Shown here: positions 45,423 through 54,529 of the stretch, in pieces
Layout: each line of letters begins with the position of its first letter
Position numbering within the stretch: the stretch's first letter is position 1
From: Bacteroidales bacterium
GTDB taxonomy: Bacteria; Bacteroidota; Bacteroidia; Bacteroidales; Lentimicrobiaceae
Assembly (NCBI GenBank): GCA_016788045.1
Contig: JAEUTG010000043.1
Span: 124,001-188,000, forward strand
Direction: 5' to 3'
Length of the DNA stretch: 64,000 nt
The notes under the pieces: generated by a model
What the model was told of the DNA's origin: nothing
Database searches by the model: none
What the model saw: the letters and a program-made list of their open reading frames with translations, nothing else
Translations under genes and position numbers: made by a program

Positions 45423-48329
45423 TTAAAAACCGATGTTGAGTCCGATCATTACAGTACGTGACTGCGGATACGTAAAGAAATCGGTACCCTGAATGATGTT
45501 GCTGTTCCCGTAATAGTTCACTTCCGGGTCCATTCCCGAGTAGGTGGTGAAGGTGTACAGGTTCTGGACCGACAGATAGAATCTGGCCGATTTCATTCCT
45601 GCATACTTTACAACGGACTTCGGGAAGTTATAACCCAGACTGATATTTTTTATCCTCAGGAAGGATCCGTTTTCGATAAACCGGGAGGAAATCACCCCAT
45701 CGCCGGCACGGGGCACATCGGTGATATCGCCCGGCTGACGCCACCTGCGGAGCATGGTGGTTGTCTGGTTGTCTTCGCCGGTACCCGATTCGAGGTAAAT
45801 GCGGGTTCCGTTAAACACGTCGTTGCCATAAACTGCCTGCAGAAAGACGGAGAAATCAAAACCTTTATAACTGAAGGTGTTGGTCATACCGGTAGTAAAA
45901 TCCGGATTCGGGTCGCCGGTTTTTGTCAGGTCATCAGCCGTGATGCTGCCGTCGTTGTTGATGTCTTCATACACGAGATCGCCGGTGGTAGGATCAACCC
46001 CCAGACAATTGTATCCGACAAAAATGCCGATGGGCTCGCCTTCCTTTACCCAGTTGCTGCCACGCCCCTGATCGGGAATGGGCTGCCCTTCGTAGAGTTT
46101 GGTGATCTTGTTCCGGTTGGCTGCGAAATTAAACGAGGTGTTCCAGGTGAATTCCCCTTTGATGTTTTCGGTGTTCAGCACCACTTCAATCCCTTTGTTT
46201 TCGAGATTCCCGATGTTGGCATATATACCGGTATAACCTGTAGTTGGCGGCAACGGCCTGTACAACAACAGATCGCGGGTCTGGTTGAAATAGAGGTCAA
46301 CGTTCAGGCTGATGCGTGAATTAAGCACTGCTACATCGAGGCCAAGTCCGGTCTGCCGGGTTGTTTCCCATTTCAGGTCGGGATTCGGCAACTGGGTAGG
46401 TGCAATGCCGGAAACGCCTCCGTAGTTAAATCCTCCCCCATACAGCCCGAGTGAAGCAAAATCCGGTATGTCGTCATTGCCGGTGAGTCCCACGCTGGCC
46501 CTGATCTTCAATTCATTAACTGATGAAAACTGCTTCATAAACGGCTCTTCGGTTACACGCCAGGCCACCGATGCTGAAGGGAAATAGCCATACTGGTTAT
46601 TTTTCCCGAATTTGGATGAACCATCGGCCCGGGCAGTCAGCGTAACAATATACTTGTACAGGTAATTGTACTTGAACTGACCGAAATAGGAGTTTAAACC
46701 GCGGTCGAGGGTAGAGGAAGATGCCGCCCGGATAACTCCCGCTGAAGTGATGTATTCAAATTTCTCGTTCGGAAAATCGATGGCCTCGATGTAGGTGTAG
46801 CGGCTGGCGTACTTTTCAAAACTGTAGCCGGCCATGGCTTCGATGTTGTGCTTTTCAGCTATGGTGGTGATGTATTGCAGAACGTTGTTGCTCACCAGGT
46901 TGCTCACATAGCTGGTCCCTTCAATGCAGAGTCCGTTGTACTTGGCCCCCTGACGGGTAGTCACGGGATCATAACCATGCTCACGCAGGTTATAGATGTC
47001 AGCGCCCCACTTGGTGGTGAAGGAAAATCCATCCAGAAATTTATATTCAAGAAAAACATTGCCGTTGGTGCGGTTGGTAAAGGCCACGTTGTTGGTTTCC
47101 TTGTAAATGGCTACCGGATTGGCATAAGGCCCGAGTTCGTTGTACGATCCGTCTTCATTGTAAACAGGATAAATGGCGGGAATTGACAAGGCGTTTGGCA
47201 ATGGGCCAAAGAGCGTCTGGTCGCCTTCAACACGCTGGTTTTTCGAGTAATTCAACGAAACATTGGCGCCAATGGTAAGGTTCTGAAGTATCTTATGATC
47301 CACATTCAGGCGGCCGGAGTACCGGTCATACGACGTACCCTTTACCGTACCCTCCTGGTTGTAATAATTTCCGGAAATGAACAGCCTCGTTTTCTCGTTA
47401 CCGCTGCTGAGCGAAAGTTCGGTGTTTGAGGTGGGGGCTACCTGGAGGATTTCCTTCATCCAGTCGGTATCAATCCCCTGCACATTGGTGCCCTTGTATT
47501 CATTCCACTGCGCAGCATTCATCAGTTCAGGAAGGCGCTCGGCAGGCAGGGTCTGCCACCCGTAAGAGGCATTCACATTCACACTGGTTTTCTGCTGGTT
47601 CCCTTTTTTGGTGGTAATCAGAATGACCCCGTTTGACGCCCTTGCCCCGTATATGGCGGTGGCTGATGCATCTTTCAGGATGGTTACCTGATCGATGTCG
47701 TTGGGGTTGATGTCCGACAAGGCATCAATCTCCTGACCGCTGTATCCGATCTGTCCATAGCTGCCGGTAATGGCCGGTACACCGTCGATGATGATCAGTG
47801 GCTGGTTGCTGGCATTGATGGAACTTCCGCCACGGATTTTGATGGAATTCTGTCCGCCGGGAGTCCCGGAGTTCTGCATAACCGTCATACCGGCTGCTTT
47901 GCCCTGAAGTACCCCATCTAGGGTACGCAGTGGAATGGTTTTGATTTCATCTTCCTTCACCAGCCCGAATGAACCTGAGATCAGCTTCTTGCTTGAGGTG
48001 TTGTAGCCCATCACCACAACCTCTCCAAGGTCGATTTTCTCTTCAGTCAGCTCCAGATTGATCTGCTTACGGCCATTTACAGCGATCTCCTGTTTCTGCA
48101 TCCCGACAAAGGAGAAAACAAGTACACCGGTTGAAGGCGCTTCAACCGTGTAGTTTCCATTGATGTCGGTTACGGTTCCTTTACTGGTCCCTTTTATAAC
48201 AACCGTTACTCCCGGTATCGGTTGCTTATCGGTTGCCGAGGTAACTTTTCCACTGACCGGTATATCCTGCGCCATCAAATGGCCGATAAGCAGGAAGAAT
48301 ACCATTAACAGAATGTAAGGTTTCTTCAT
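45423..48329 (-). CDS. SusC/RagA-family TonB-linked transporter, cyanophycin locus
   Basis: 968-residue outer-membrane importer. Signal peptide 1-20 (ends GHLMAQ), carboxypeptidase-regulatory-like domain (about 24-100, GKVTSATDKQPIPGVTVVIKG), plug with EVVVMGYNT and the SusC signature IDGVPAITGSYG and YGARASNGVILITTKKG, then the barrel ending in RTVMIGLNIGF. It lies 43 bases after the second cyanophycinase gene; that gap carries CCAACC units like those before the first glycan locus. It presumably imports cyanophycin fragments such as beta-Asp-Arg. Confidence 0.95.
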   Translation of the reverse strand: MKKPYILLMVFFLLIGHLMAQDIPVSGKVTSATDKQPIPGVTVVIKGTSKGTVTDINGNYTVEAPSTGVLVFSFVGMQKQEIAVNGRKQINLELTEEKIDLGEVVVMGYNTSSKKLISGSFGLVKEDEIKTIPLRTLDGVLQGKAAGMTVMQNSGTPGGQNSIKIRGGSSINASNQPLIIIDGVPAITGSYGQIGYSGQEIDALSDINPNDIDQVTILKDASATAIYGARASNGVILITTKKGNQQKTSVNVNASYGWQTLPAERLPELMNAAQWNEYKGTNVQGIDTDWMKEILQVAPTSNTELSLSSGNEKTRLFISGNYYNQEGTVKGTSYDRYSGRLNVDHKILQNLTIGANVSLNYSKNQRVEGDQTLFGPLPNALSIPAIYPVYNEDGSYNELGPYANPVAIYKETNNVAFTNRTNGNVFLEYKFLDGFSFTTKWGADIYNLREHGYDPVTTRQGAKYNGLCIEGTSYVSNLVSNNVLQYITTIAEKHNIEAMAGYSFEKYASRYTYIEAIDFPNEKFEYITSAGVIRAASSSTLDRGLNSYFGQFKYNYLYKYIVTLTARADGSSKFGKNNQYGYFPSASVAWRVTEEPFMKQFSSVNELKIRASVGLTGNDDIPDFASLGLYGGGFNYGGVSGIAPTQLPNPDLKWETTRQTGLGLDVAVLNSRISLNVDLYFNQTRDLLLYRPLPPTTGYTGIYANIGNLENKGIEVVLNTENIKGEFTWNTSFNFAANRNKITKLYEGQPIPDQGRGSNWVKEGEPIGIFVGYNCLGVDPTTGDLVYEDINNDGSITADDLTKTGDPNPDFTTGMTNTFSYKGFDFSVFLQAVYGNDVFNGTRIYLESGTGEDNQTTTMLRRWRQPGDITDVPRAGDGVISSRFIENGSFLRIKNISLGYNFPKSVVKYAGMKSARFYLSVQNLYTFTTYSGMDPEVNYYGNSNIIQGTDFFTYPQSRTVMIGLNIGF

Positions 48330-48330
48330 A

Positions 48331-48372
48331 AAAGTTAATTTTAATGGTTGGTTAGGTATTTGGTTGGTAGTG
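48331..48372 (-). repeat. CCAACC-repeat leader of the second susC gene
   Basis: Coding-strand sequence carries CCAACCAAAT and TAACCAACCA shortly before the ATG, echoing 8929-8972. No ribosome binding site of the AGGAGG type is present. Confidence 0.45.
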
Positions 48373-49638
48373 TTATTCGATCGTACTTATTTTTACATTC
48401 ACCGGTGTAATATCAAACCTGATATCGGAGACCGTATATTCATCCTCTTCACGGTCATTCTCGCGATAAAATCCCTGACTTTCCGGTTTCTTGGTAAAGG
48501 TGAGCCGGTATGCCTGATCCCCACTGGTAAAGCTGAGGTTAGAAACGGCCTCCACTGCTTTGTTGTCGATCAGGTTGATGGTGATGACATCCCTGAGGGT
48601 GGCTCCGTTGGCCGAAAGCACACCGCCCTGCGCCGGATTTTCCCTGTTGTAGTATTCATTGCCCCGGGTGGGTTTCTTACCCGCTGCCGGAATAAGCTCT
48701 TTGCCGCCGAGCTGGAGTTTGTCGCCATGTTCGAGGTAGCTGAGCGAAAGGTTTGTGATGTCCGGCAGCCCTTTTCTGTAAACAATGGCTGCCTGGCTGG
48801 CATCAACAAGCGTAATTCCGTGTACACCAGCGGCTTCAATTGACCGGTCAGCTGCGGAATAAATGAGTGCCGTGTTTTCGTCAACCCCGAAGGCGAGGCT
48901 GAATTTATCCCGTGAATTCATCAGTGCCACGACCAGCCTGCCGATGCGCGCCCGTTGATTGAAATGCTGATCTACGATTCCTTCCGGGAAAAAACCCATA
49001 CCACGGGACATCAACAGCGCATCCGTCTCTTCATTGTCGGGCCCGTTATCCGTAATTATCCCCTTTTGCAGAGCACCCATGCTGCTTCCGTTGCCGATCA
49101 TCACCTCACTCATGATGGCAGCTCCGGCACTGCTGCCGCCGATGACCCCTCCCCTGTTGTATACTTCCCAAACCGCATCGAGCACCGGTGTGGGGTTCCC
49201 GTCGGGCCCGGTGAGGGCGGCCATGGTGCGCATCTGATCGCCACCGGTAAACCATATCCCGGTGCAGGCCCTCACGGTGCGGGCAAGCCGCTTGTCGCGC
49301 GCGTTGCCGGCCCATTTCGATTCGTCTGCATCAGCAGTGCTGTCGTCGTCCATCACAGCGATGTTGATCAGGTGAATATTCTCCTCTTTTACTCCATAAG
49401 ACCGCAGGGTTTTGCTAATGCTCACCCAGCTCTGAACCGGAACGCCGCTGGCTGAGGGAATAACACCAAAAACCGCCTTTGCGGGCCCGCCGGCCAGCTC
49501 AATAAGGCGGGTGTAAACCGCTTTGTTATCCGGTTCAAGCCCACCGCCAACAATCACCAGACTGCCCTTACTGCTCTGGGCTTGAGCCATGTATGTACTG
49601 AGGATAAAGCAAATGATTACAACAATTCTCCGGTTCAT
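48373..49638 (-). CDS. Cyanophycinase (peptidase S51), secreted, without sorting domain
   Basis: Exo-type serine hydrolase that cleaves the cyanophycin polymer (poly-aspartate with arginine side chains) into beta-Asp-Arg dipeptides. 421 residues: signal peptide 1-20 (MAQA/Q), then the S51 fold with SLVIVGGGLE, the GGDQ motif (132-135), nucleophile in IGGSSAGAA (Ser170) and the conserved VDQHFNQRARIGRL (His225), which is diagnostic for cyanophycinases, plus GVDENTAL. About 140 C-terminal residues form an extra beta-rich domain. No T9SS tail, so it probably works in the periplasm, after import. It follows the T9SS cyanophycinase by 10 bases. Glu and substrate-pocket residues were not checked against a structure. 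Confidence 0.88.
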   Translation of the reverse strand: MNRRIVVIICFILSTYMAQAQSSKGSLVIVGGGLEPDNKAVYTRLIELAGGPAKAVFGVIPSASGVPVQSWVSISKTLRSYGVKEENIHLINIAVMDDDSTADADESKWAGNARDKRLARTVRACTGIWFTGGDQMRTMAALTGPDGNPTPVLDAVWEVYNRGGVIGGSSAGAAIMSEVMIGNGSSMGALQKGIITDNGPDNEETDALLMSRGMGFFPEGIVDQHFNQRARIGRLVVALMNSRDKFSLAFGVDENTALIYSAADRSIEAAGVHGITLVDASQAAIVYRKGLPDITNLSLSYLEHGDKLQLGGKELIPAAGKKPTRGNEYYNRENPAQGGVLSANGATLRDVITINLIDNKAVEAVSNLSFTSGDQAYRLTFTKKPESQGFYRENDREEDEYTVSDIRFDITPVNVKISTIE

Positions 49639-49648
49639 TGCGCAGTAG

Positions 49649-51619
49649 TTAGTTTTTCACAAATTTTGAGACCGCCACAAGCTGATGCCGTGCATCGGTC
49701 CAATGAATAAAATAAATTCCCGGTGACAGTGTGCTGACGTTCAGATCAGCGCTTTCTGTGCCGGAGAAGACGGTTTTGCCTGCAGGCTCAGAAATCTGCC
49801 ATTGCTTTGCCCCCTGAGGCATCGGCAAGGAAACAATACTGCCTGCCGGGTTGGGATATACCTGGATTATTTCAGCAGAATCCTGACCAGCGATGAATGC
49901 CGGGGATGCTTTGCCAAGGATTACAGGATTGGTATTGTCGATGAGGCTGAGGCTGAGTTTATCGAACCCGGCAACCTGACGGGCTGCACCGGAGCCACCG
50001 CTGCCGGTCTGGGTTGAAAATCCGCTCAGCGTACCTCTGTTTGTCAACAGCATCACCGGGGCCGTACCAAAGCCGGTAAGTGTAACATTTTCATTTACAG
50101 GACTGATTTTCATGAAACTGTGGTTGGTAAGCCAGATGCCGTATTTCAGGGTATCGAGTGACATGGCATAGGGAACCGCCGTTGACGTATTTTCGTAAAT
50201 ATCGCTGTTGAGAAAGGTTTGTGGCATGATGACGGTATTGCCGAGCAATGCCAGACCCGGGTTAAACGTCATTTCGGCATACCAGGAGGCCAGTTCTGTG
50301 AGGTAATTCCCTACCACGGTTTTTCCGGCAAAGCGGGCATCCTCCCCTGCAAAAGCGCTGATCATCAGATCGGAGTGCAGTTTTGTTTTAAGCAATCTGC
50401 CGTTGTCGGTTTCCAGAAACTCCCTGAACGTGGATTCACTGTTTTTCAGAAACAGCATCTTTGATGCGCCTGATATCTTTCCGGCAAGCGCTGCATCCTG
50501 TCCGAGTGCTGTGGTAGGATTAACGATCTCTGTTGCGGTCGCACCAGCCTCGGTAATTTTATTCCTGAACGATTCAGCCAGGGCATTGTCGCCGGAGAAG
50601 ATCAGCACCGGGTCACTCACATTCCCGCACTCCTGCACCAGGTGGGTGATCATTCCGGAGTTATCCGGCAAAAGGTTTCCACCACTGGCCAGCACCGTAT
50701 AATTGCCGGTTTCTGTCTGTTCCCGGGGATCGATTTGACGGTCAAGCGTTTCAAAAAAAGCAATACCTGTATTAAAGTCAAAACTGCAGCCCTTTAACAA
50801 TTGAACCACCTCTACGGAATCTGCCAGCAGTTTTGTGCCGTTCTGCCTGAAATCACCTTTCCTTCTGTAGATATTGGCGCAACCGGTGCCGTAAACGGTT
50901 CCCAGTCCGCTGGCATCAATGGTCATGCAGGTCATGTCGTCCATGCCGAGTCCGGTAACATCATTATTGCCGTTGAGGTATAGGTTTGCCAGAAATCCCG
51001 TGAGGCGGCCAAATCTTCCCCTTTCACAAAAATGGGTATCGAATACAAAACCCGGCCTGAGGTCAAGAAAATCATCGGCAAGGGTAATATACTGATTATT
51101 CGGATTTTCGATACATTCATCGGGATAAACAGTCCCGTTTTCAGCTGTAAAGACAACCGAAGATAAAATGTGCATTCCTGCCGAAGTCCCTCCGATGCAT
51201 CCCCCCTCATTGTATTTCATCTCAACAGCGTCCTGAATCTTCGAGTTCCGGTAAAGGTTGTAATAATCCCACTGGTCACCGCCGCGAAAGAAGATCACAT
51301 CATAGGTAATGAGGGTATCGTAGGTTTCCTGGGCATTGGCAAGCACTGAGGTGTTCAGTGCAAATTCCTTTGCGAAAGCAGCCCCGCATTGATTTTTCAT
51401 GTAAGGCGCCAGGCTCCCGGTCTCCATCCCGATGATGGCGACCCTTTTACCCTCCACTGCCCAGCGGTAGGGCGGAGTACTCCAGCTATTGGCTCCGTTT
51501 TTCTCAGATCCCCCTCCAACAATCAGCAAGGTTCCCTGGGCGGCGATACCCGTGGAAAAAAGTACTAAAATAATGGTAATGAAGTAGGTAGATATTCTGA
51601 CACCTGCCTGCGGTCGCAT
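49649..51619 (-). CDS. Cyanophycinase-like S51 peptidase with T9SS sorting domain
   Basis: 656 residues. Signal peptide about 1-27 (ends TGIAAQ). S51 domain at about 28-290 with GTLLIVGGGSEKNG, FRGGDQ (112-116), nucleophile CIGGTSAGMH (Ser146) and FDTHFCERGRFGRL, the cyanophycinase-type histidine segment. A second domain follows (about 300-560; FSGDNALAESFRNKITEAGATATEIVNPT), unassigned, perhaps a Rossmann-like or substrate-binding part. The C-terminus (about 580-656) is a type A sorting domain with IIQVYPNPAGSIVSLP and LSPGIYFIHWTD. It would act at the cell surface on extracellular polymer. First gene of the operon, with a -7 element ~50 bases upstream. Confidence 0.85.
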   Translation of the reverse strand: MRPQAGVRISTYFITIILVLFSTGIAAQGTLLIVGGGSEKNGANSWSTPPYRWAVEGKRVAIIGMETGSLAPYMKNQCGAAFAKEFALNTSVLANAQETYDTLITYDVIFFRGGDQWDYYNLYRNSKIQDAVEMKYNEGGCIGGTSAGMHILSSVVFTAENGTVYPDECIENPNNQYITLADDFLDLRPGFVFDTHFCERGRFGRLTGFLANLYLNGNNDVTGLGMDDMTCMTIDASGLGTVYGTGCANIYRRKGDFRQNGTKLLADSVEVVQLLKGCSFDFNTGIAFFETLDRQIDPREQTETGNYTVLASGGNLLPDNSGMITHLVQECGNVSDPVLIFSGDNALAESFRNKITEAGATATEIVNPTTALGQDAALAGKISGASKMLFLKNSESTFREFLETDNGRLLKTKLHSDLMISAFAGEDARFAGKTVVGNYLTELASWYAEMTFNPGLALLGNTVIMPQTFLNSDIYENTSTAVPYAMSLDTLKYGIWLTNHSFMKISPVNENVTLTGFGTAPVMLLTNRGTLSGFSTQTGSGGSGAARQVAGFDKLSLSLIDNTNPVILGKASPAFIAGQDSAEIIQVYPNPAGSIVSLPMPQGAKQWQISEPAGKTVFSGTESADLNVSTLSPGIYFIHWTDARHQLVAVSKFVKN

Positions 51620-51667
51620 AGAGTAATTAAGTATTAAGTTACCTCAAATTTAAACTATTCCCTGATA

Positions 51668-51675
51668 CAAAGGTA
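51668..51675 (-). promoter_or_regulatory. -7 element of the cyanophycinase-SusCD operon
   Basis: TACCTTTG on the minus strand (fits TAnnTTTG), ~50 bases before the start at 51619. At the -33 place there is TTT rather than TTG. Divergent from the iadA promoter about 95 bases away, so one regulator could control both. Confidence 0.55.
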
Positions 51676-51767
51676 TTCAGAAGGCCGAAGTGTTAAATTA
51701 TTGTTTACACCCCTTTTCAGGATGCATCGGAAGGTCCGGATTTATTCACCAAAATAGCGCGCGATGC

Positions 51768-51798
51768 TTGCGATGAGCGCTTATTTCGTGTAGGTTTG
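51768..51798 (+). promoter_or_regulatory. Promoter of iadA
   Basis: TTG at 51768-51770, 20 bases, TAGGTTTG at 51791-51798: a full consensus match. The -7 element covers the TTG at 51796, ruling it out as a start codon and pointing to ATG 51817. Confidence 0.78.
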
Positions 51799-51816
51799 CA
51801 GAAACAAGCCGATTTT

Positions 51817-52983
51817 ATGCTGACACTCATCAAAAATGCTGAAATATTCTCTCCAGCAAGACTGGGGAAAAAGGATGTGTTGCTTACCGGCAGCACCATC
51901 GCCCTTATTCAGGATAAACTGGAAATACCCGGGGACATTCCTTGCAGGGTGATTGATGCGGAAGGACTGATGCTGGTTCCTGGTTTTATCGATGCCCATG
52001 TGCACATTGCCGGGGCGGGTGGTGAAGGCGGACCGGCCAGCCGTACACCCGAAATGCTGCTGAGTGATATGATTTCAGCCGGTGTTACCACCGTAGTTGG
52101 ATGCCTGGGAACCGATGGTATTACCAGAAATGTTGAAAGTGTGCTGATGAAAGTGAAGGCCCTGCGCGCCGAAGGCGTTTCAGCCTGGATGTATACCGGG
52201 GCCTATCAGGTTCCCACACCGACCATTACCGGCGATTACGCACGTGACATTGCGCTGGTTGATGAAGTGATCGGAGTCGGCGAGGTCGCTGTTTCGGATC
52301 ACCGTTCATCGGTACCATCCACCGAAGAACTGACCAGAATCACCGCCCATGCCCGTGTTGCAGGAATGCTCGGTGGAAAAGCAGGCATTGTCAACATTCA
52401 CATGGGCGACGCGAAGGACCCTTTCAGGCCATTATACAAAGTTGTGGAAGTCAGCGAATTAAATCTAAGGCAGTTTCTGCCCACGCACATCAACCGCAAC
52501 GATTATATTTTTGAAGATGCGAAAACCTACGGACTGAAAGGCTATCTGGATATTACCACAAGCTCATATCCCTATTACCCCGATGAAGAAATAAAACCAG
52601 CCACTGCACTCAGGCTTCTGCTCGAAGCGGGAGTCCCGGCTGATCACATCACCTTTACTTCCGATGCCTGCGGCTCATTGCCAGGCTTTGATCCGGCAAC
52701 CGGTGAGTTGATAAAAATGGAAACCGGCAAACCCTCCTCCAACCTGCGTGAATTGCGCGATGCCATTGCAGAAGAGGGGGTAGCACCGGAAATTGCCCTG
52801 AAGGTACTCACCTCCAACCCTGCCCGCATCCTGAAACTGAAGAAGAAAGGCAACATCGCGGCAGGCATGGATGCCGATCTGCTGCTGCTGGATGCCGGTT
52901 GGAACATCCATGACGTTTTTGCCATGGGCGTGCAGGTAATGGCCAGAGGAAAATTATTGAAGAAAGGGGCTTACGAAGAGTAG
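51817..52983 (+). CDS. iadA: Isoaspartyl dipeptidase (beta-aspartyl peptidase)
   Basis: Cytoplasmic zinc amidohydrolase, 388 residues, that splits beta-aspartyl dipeptides, including the beta-Asp-Arg released from cyanophycin, into Asp and Arg. No signal peptide. Metal and catalytic residues line up with the E. coli enzyme: HVH (His61, His63), Glu156 in GEVAVSDHRSS, His195 in HMGD, His224 in PTHINRN, Asp283 in SDACGS. Position 156 is Glu, where E. coli has the carbamylated Lys162, so this belongs to the glutamate-bridged type. It is transcribed away from the cyanophycinase-SusCD operon and completes the pathway. An inner-membrane dipeptide transporter is not in the locus. Confidence 0.93.
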   Translation: MLTLIKNAEIFSPARLGKKDVLLTGSTIALIQDKLEIPGDIPCRVIDAEGLMLVPGFIDAHVHIAGAGGEGGPASRTPEMLLSDMISAGVTTVVGCLGTDGITRNVESVLMKVKALRAEGVSAWMYTGAYQVPTPTITGDYARDIALVDEVIGVGEVAVSDHRSSVPSTEELTRITAHARVAGMLGGKAGIVNIHMGDAKDPFRPLYKVVEVSELNLRQFLPTHINRNDYIFEDAKTYGLKGYLDITTSSYPYYPDEEIKPATALRLLLEAGVPADHITFTSDACGSLPGFDPATGELIKMETGKPSSNLRELRDAIAEEGVAPEIALKVLTSNPARILKLKKKGNIAAGMDADLLLLDAGWNIHDVFAMGVQVMARGKLLKKGAYEE

Positions 52984-53104
52984 AAAATTTTCCGGTTCTT
53001 CAATCTGCTGAGTAAAAACCGAAGACTGAGGCAAGATATTAAGCTTCCGCAAAGGATGATGATTTGGGATAAGGGGCATTCCCATGACCATCAGGCATTT
53101 CCTG

Positions 53105-54361
53105 TTAGCCTGCTTCGGCCTTTCTGAAGGTGATAAGGCTGATAAATGCCAGGAATACCCCGCTCACTGTAATCCCAAGATTGCGGTAGGTATACCAGAA
53201 ATGATACACGGAATGATTGGCTGTGGCTAAATACCAGATAAAGGGTAAAACTGCAACAGCCAGGTATAAAACCGACTGCTTTATGCCCCTGCGGTTGAAG
53301 CGGAAAATTACAAGAATAAGGAGCACGATCAGAATCAGGTTTATAACTACGAGGGGCAGCTGATTGAAATTGGTTGCAACGGCAGAGATTCGGCTATTAT
53401 CTACTGCTGATGCACGTAATAATACCTGAGCTTTTACATCTTTAAAGATATCGTACCCTATAAATGGCCAGGTGAGTAACCATTTGACACCCCAGATGCC
53501 AGCATAGGCCACTGACCACAGACTGCCAAATTGCACCAGCTTCTTCAGTGAATGAAGTATTGAGTGATCGCTTCGCTTAGTTTCAAGACCGATCCATAGG
53601 AGCATCGGTAGACCCAATGTAAGCAAAGGAGCAGTAAGGAGATCAAAATAAGAAACAAAAGCACCGGCAAAAAAGAAGACAAACGGCACAGTTTCTGGCC
53701 GTTTTCTGAATCTCCTGTTCAGAATAAAGCATGCAACAATTCCGATTATAAGAACCGGTGACAACTGCATTGAAAACTGCATCAGGTAAATGTTAACCAT
53801 TAGCAAACCCGATATCATTCCCAGTGTTCTGAGCCCTCCTGTGTTCTGGTACAACACTATGGTAAAAACAACAAGCAGCAGGGATGTAATCATGTATATA
53901 AACCACTTCAACTCATTATAATCCATAAACATAAAGAAGAACCTGAAAAAGAAAGTATTACCATGCCAGTATCGGGCATATTCTACATTTGGCGCTAGAT
54001 TCTTGTTTTCAATGGAATACTTTAACTGATCTATCTGGGTGGTATACGGGCCGCCCTGTTGGCGGCTTCTGCCAGACATAGCTGATTTGAAGGGTTCCTC
54101 GTTGTCGATGGAATAAATCATATTCATAATCAGGCCATCCATATAATAATCAAGGCTGTGCTTGCGACCTGAGATGATGGGTTCAGGATATTCACTGATG
54201 CCTTCAAGATACTGGACTGATCGTTCAATATTTTTCCTGACAGGTTCGTCGGGCAATAAACAGGATAAGAAGGAGAACATAATAAAAATCAGGACAAGCA
54301 ATGCAGATGCTCTGATGTATATCAGCAAGGATTTCATGTGCCGTGAAAAGGAGATCCCCAT
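53105..54361 (-). CDS. Multi-pass membrane protein, unrecognised
   Basis: 418 residues (or 410 if the ATG at 54337 is used). One N-terminal helix, then a ~100-residue extracytoplasmic segment (LPDEPVRKNIERSVQYLEGISEYPEPIISGRKHSLDYYMDGLIMNMIYS) containing a DNEEPFKSAMSGRS stretch, and seven to nine further helices. The plan, a first helix, a long polar first loop, then many helices, resembles GT-C type glycosyltransferases or O-antigen-type proteins, but no family motif is recognised. It is encoded downstream of the LOG gene with a 168-base gap, so it may or may not be co-transcribed. Confidence 0.65.
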   Translation of the reverse strand: MGISFSRHMKSLLIYIRASALLVLIFIMFSFLSCLLPDEPVRKNIERSVQYLEGISEYPEPIISGRKHSLDYYMDGLIMNMIYSIDNEEPFKSAMSGRSRQQGGPYTTQIDQLKYSIENKNLAPNVEYARYWHGNTFFFRFFFMFMDYNELKWFIYMITSLLLVVFTIVLYQNTGGLRTLGMISGLLMVNIYLMQFSMQLSPVLIIGIVACFILNRRFRKRPETVPFVFFFAGAFVSYFDLLTAPLLTLGLPMLLWIGLETKRSDHSILHSLKKLVQFGSLWSVAYAGIWGVKWLLTWPFIGYDIFKDVKAQVLLRASAVDNSRISAVATNFNQLPLVVINLILIVLLILVIFRFNRRGIKQSVLYLAVAVLPFIWYLATANHSVYHFWYTYRNLGITVSGVFLAFISLITFRKAEAG

Positions 54362-54529
54362 GTTTAAGCTGTAATGATTATTAGCTGTCTGTTCCTGTTG
54401 TTAATAAATCGTTCACCAGTTGCACCCCGGTTACAATCTAGAATTCAGTTTCCGGCATTGAGGATAGCAATCGCATGTATTTAATCATCGTCATTTTTCA
54501 CAGCCCGAAAAGATAATGCCCAATCAGTC

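Noticed and set aside
51796..51816. TTG start for iadA
   Set aside because: It is the end of the -7 element TAGGTTTG; the amidohydrolase fold begins at the ATG 51817.
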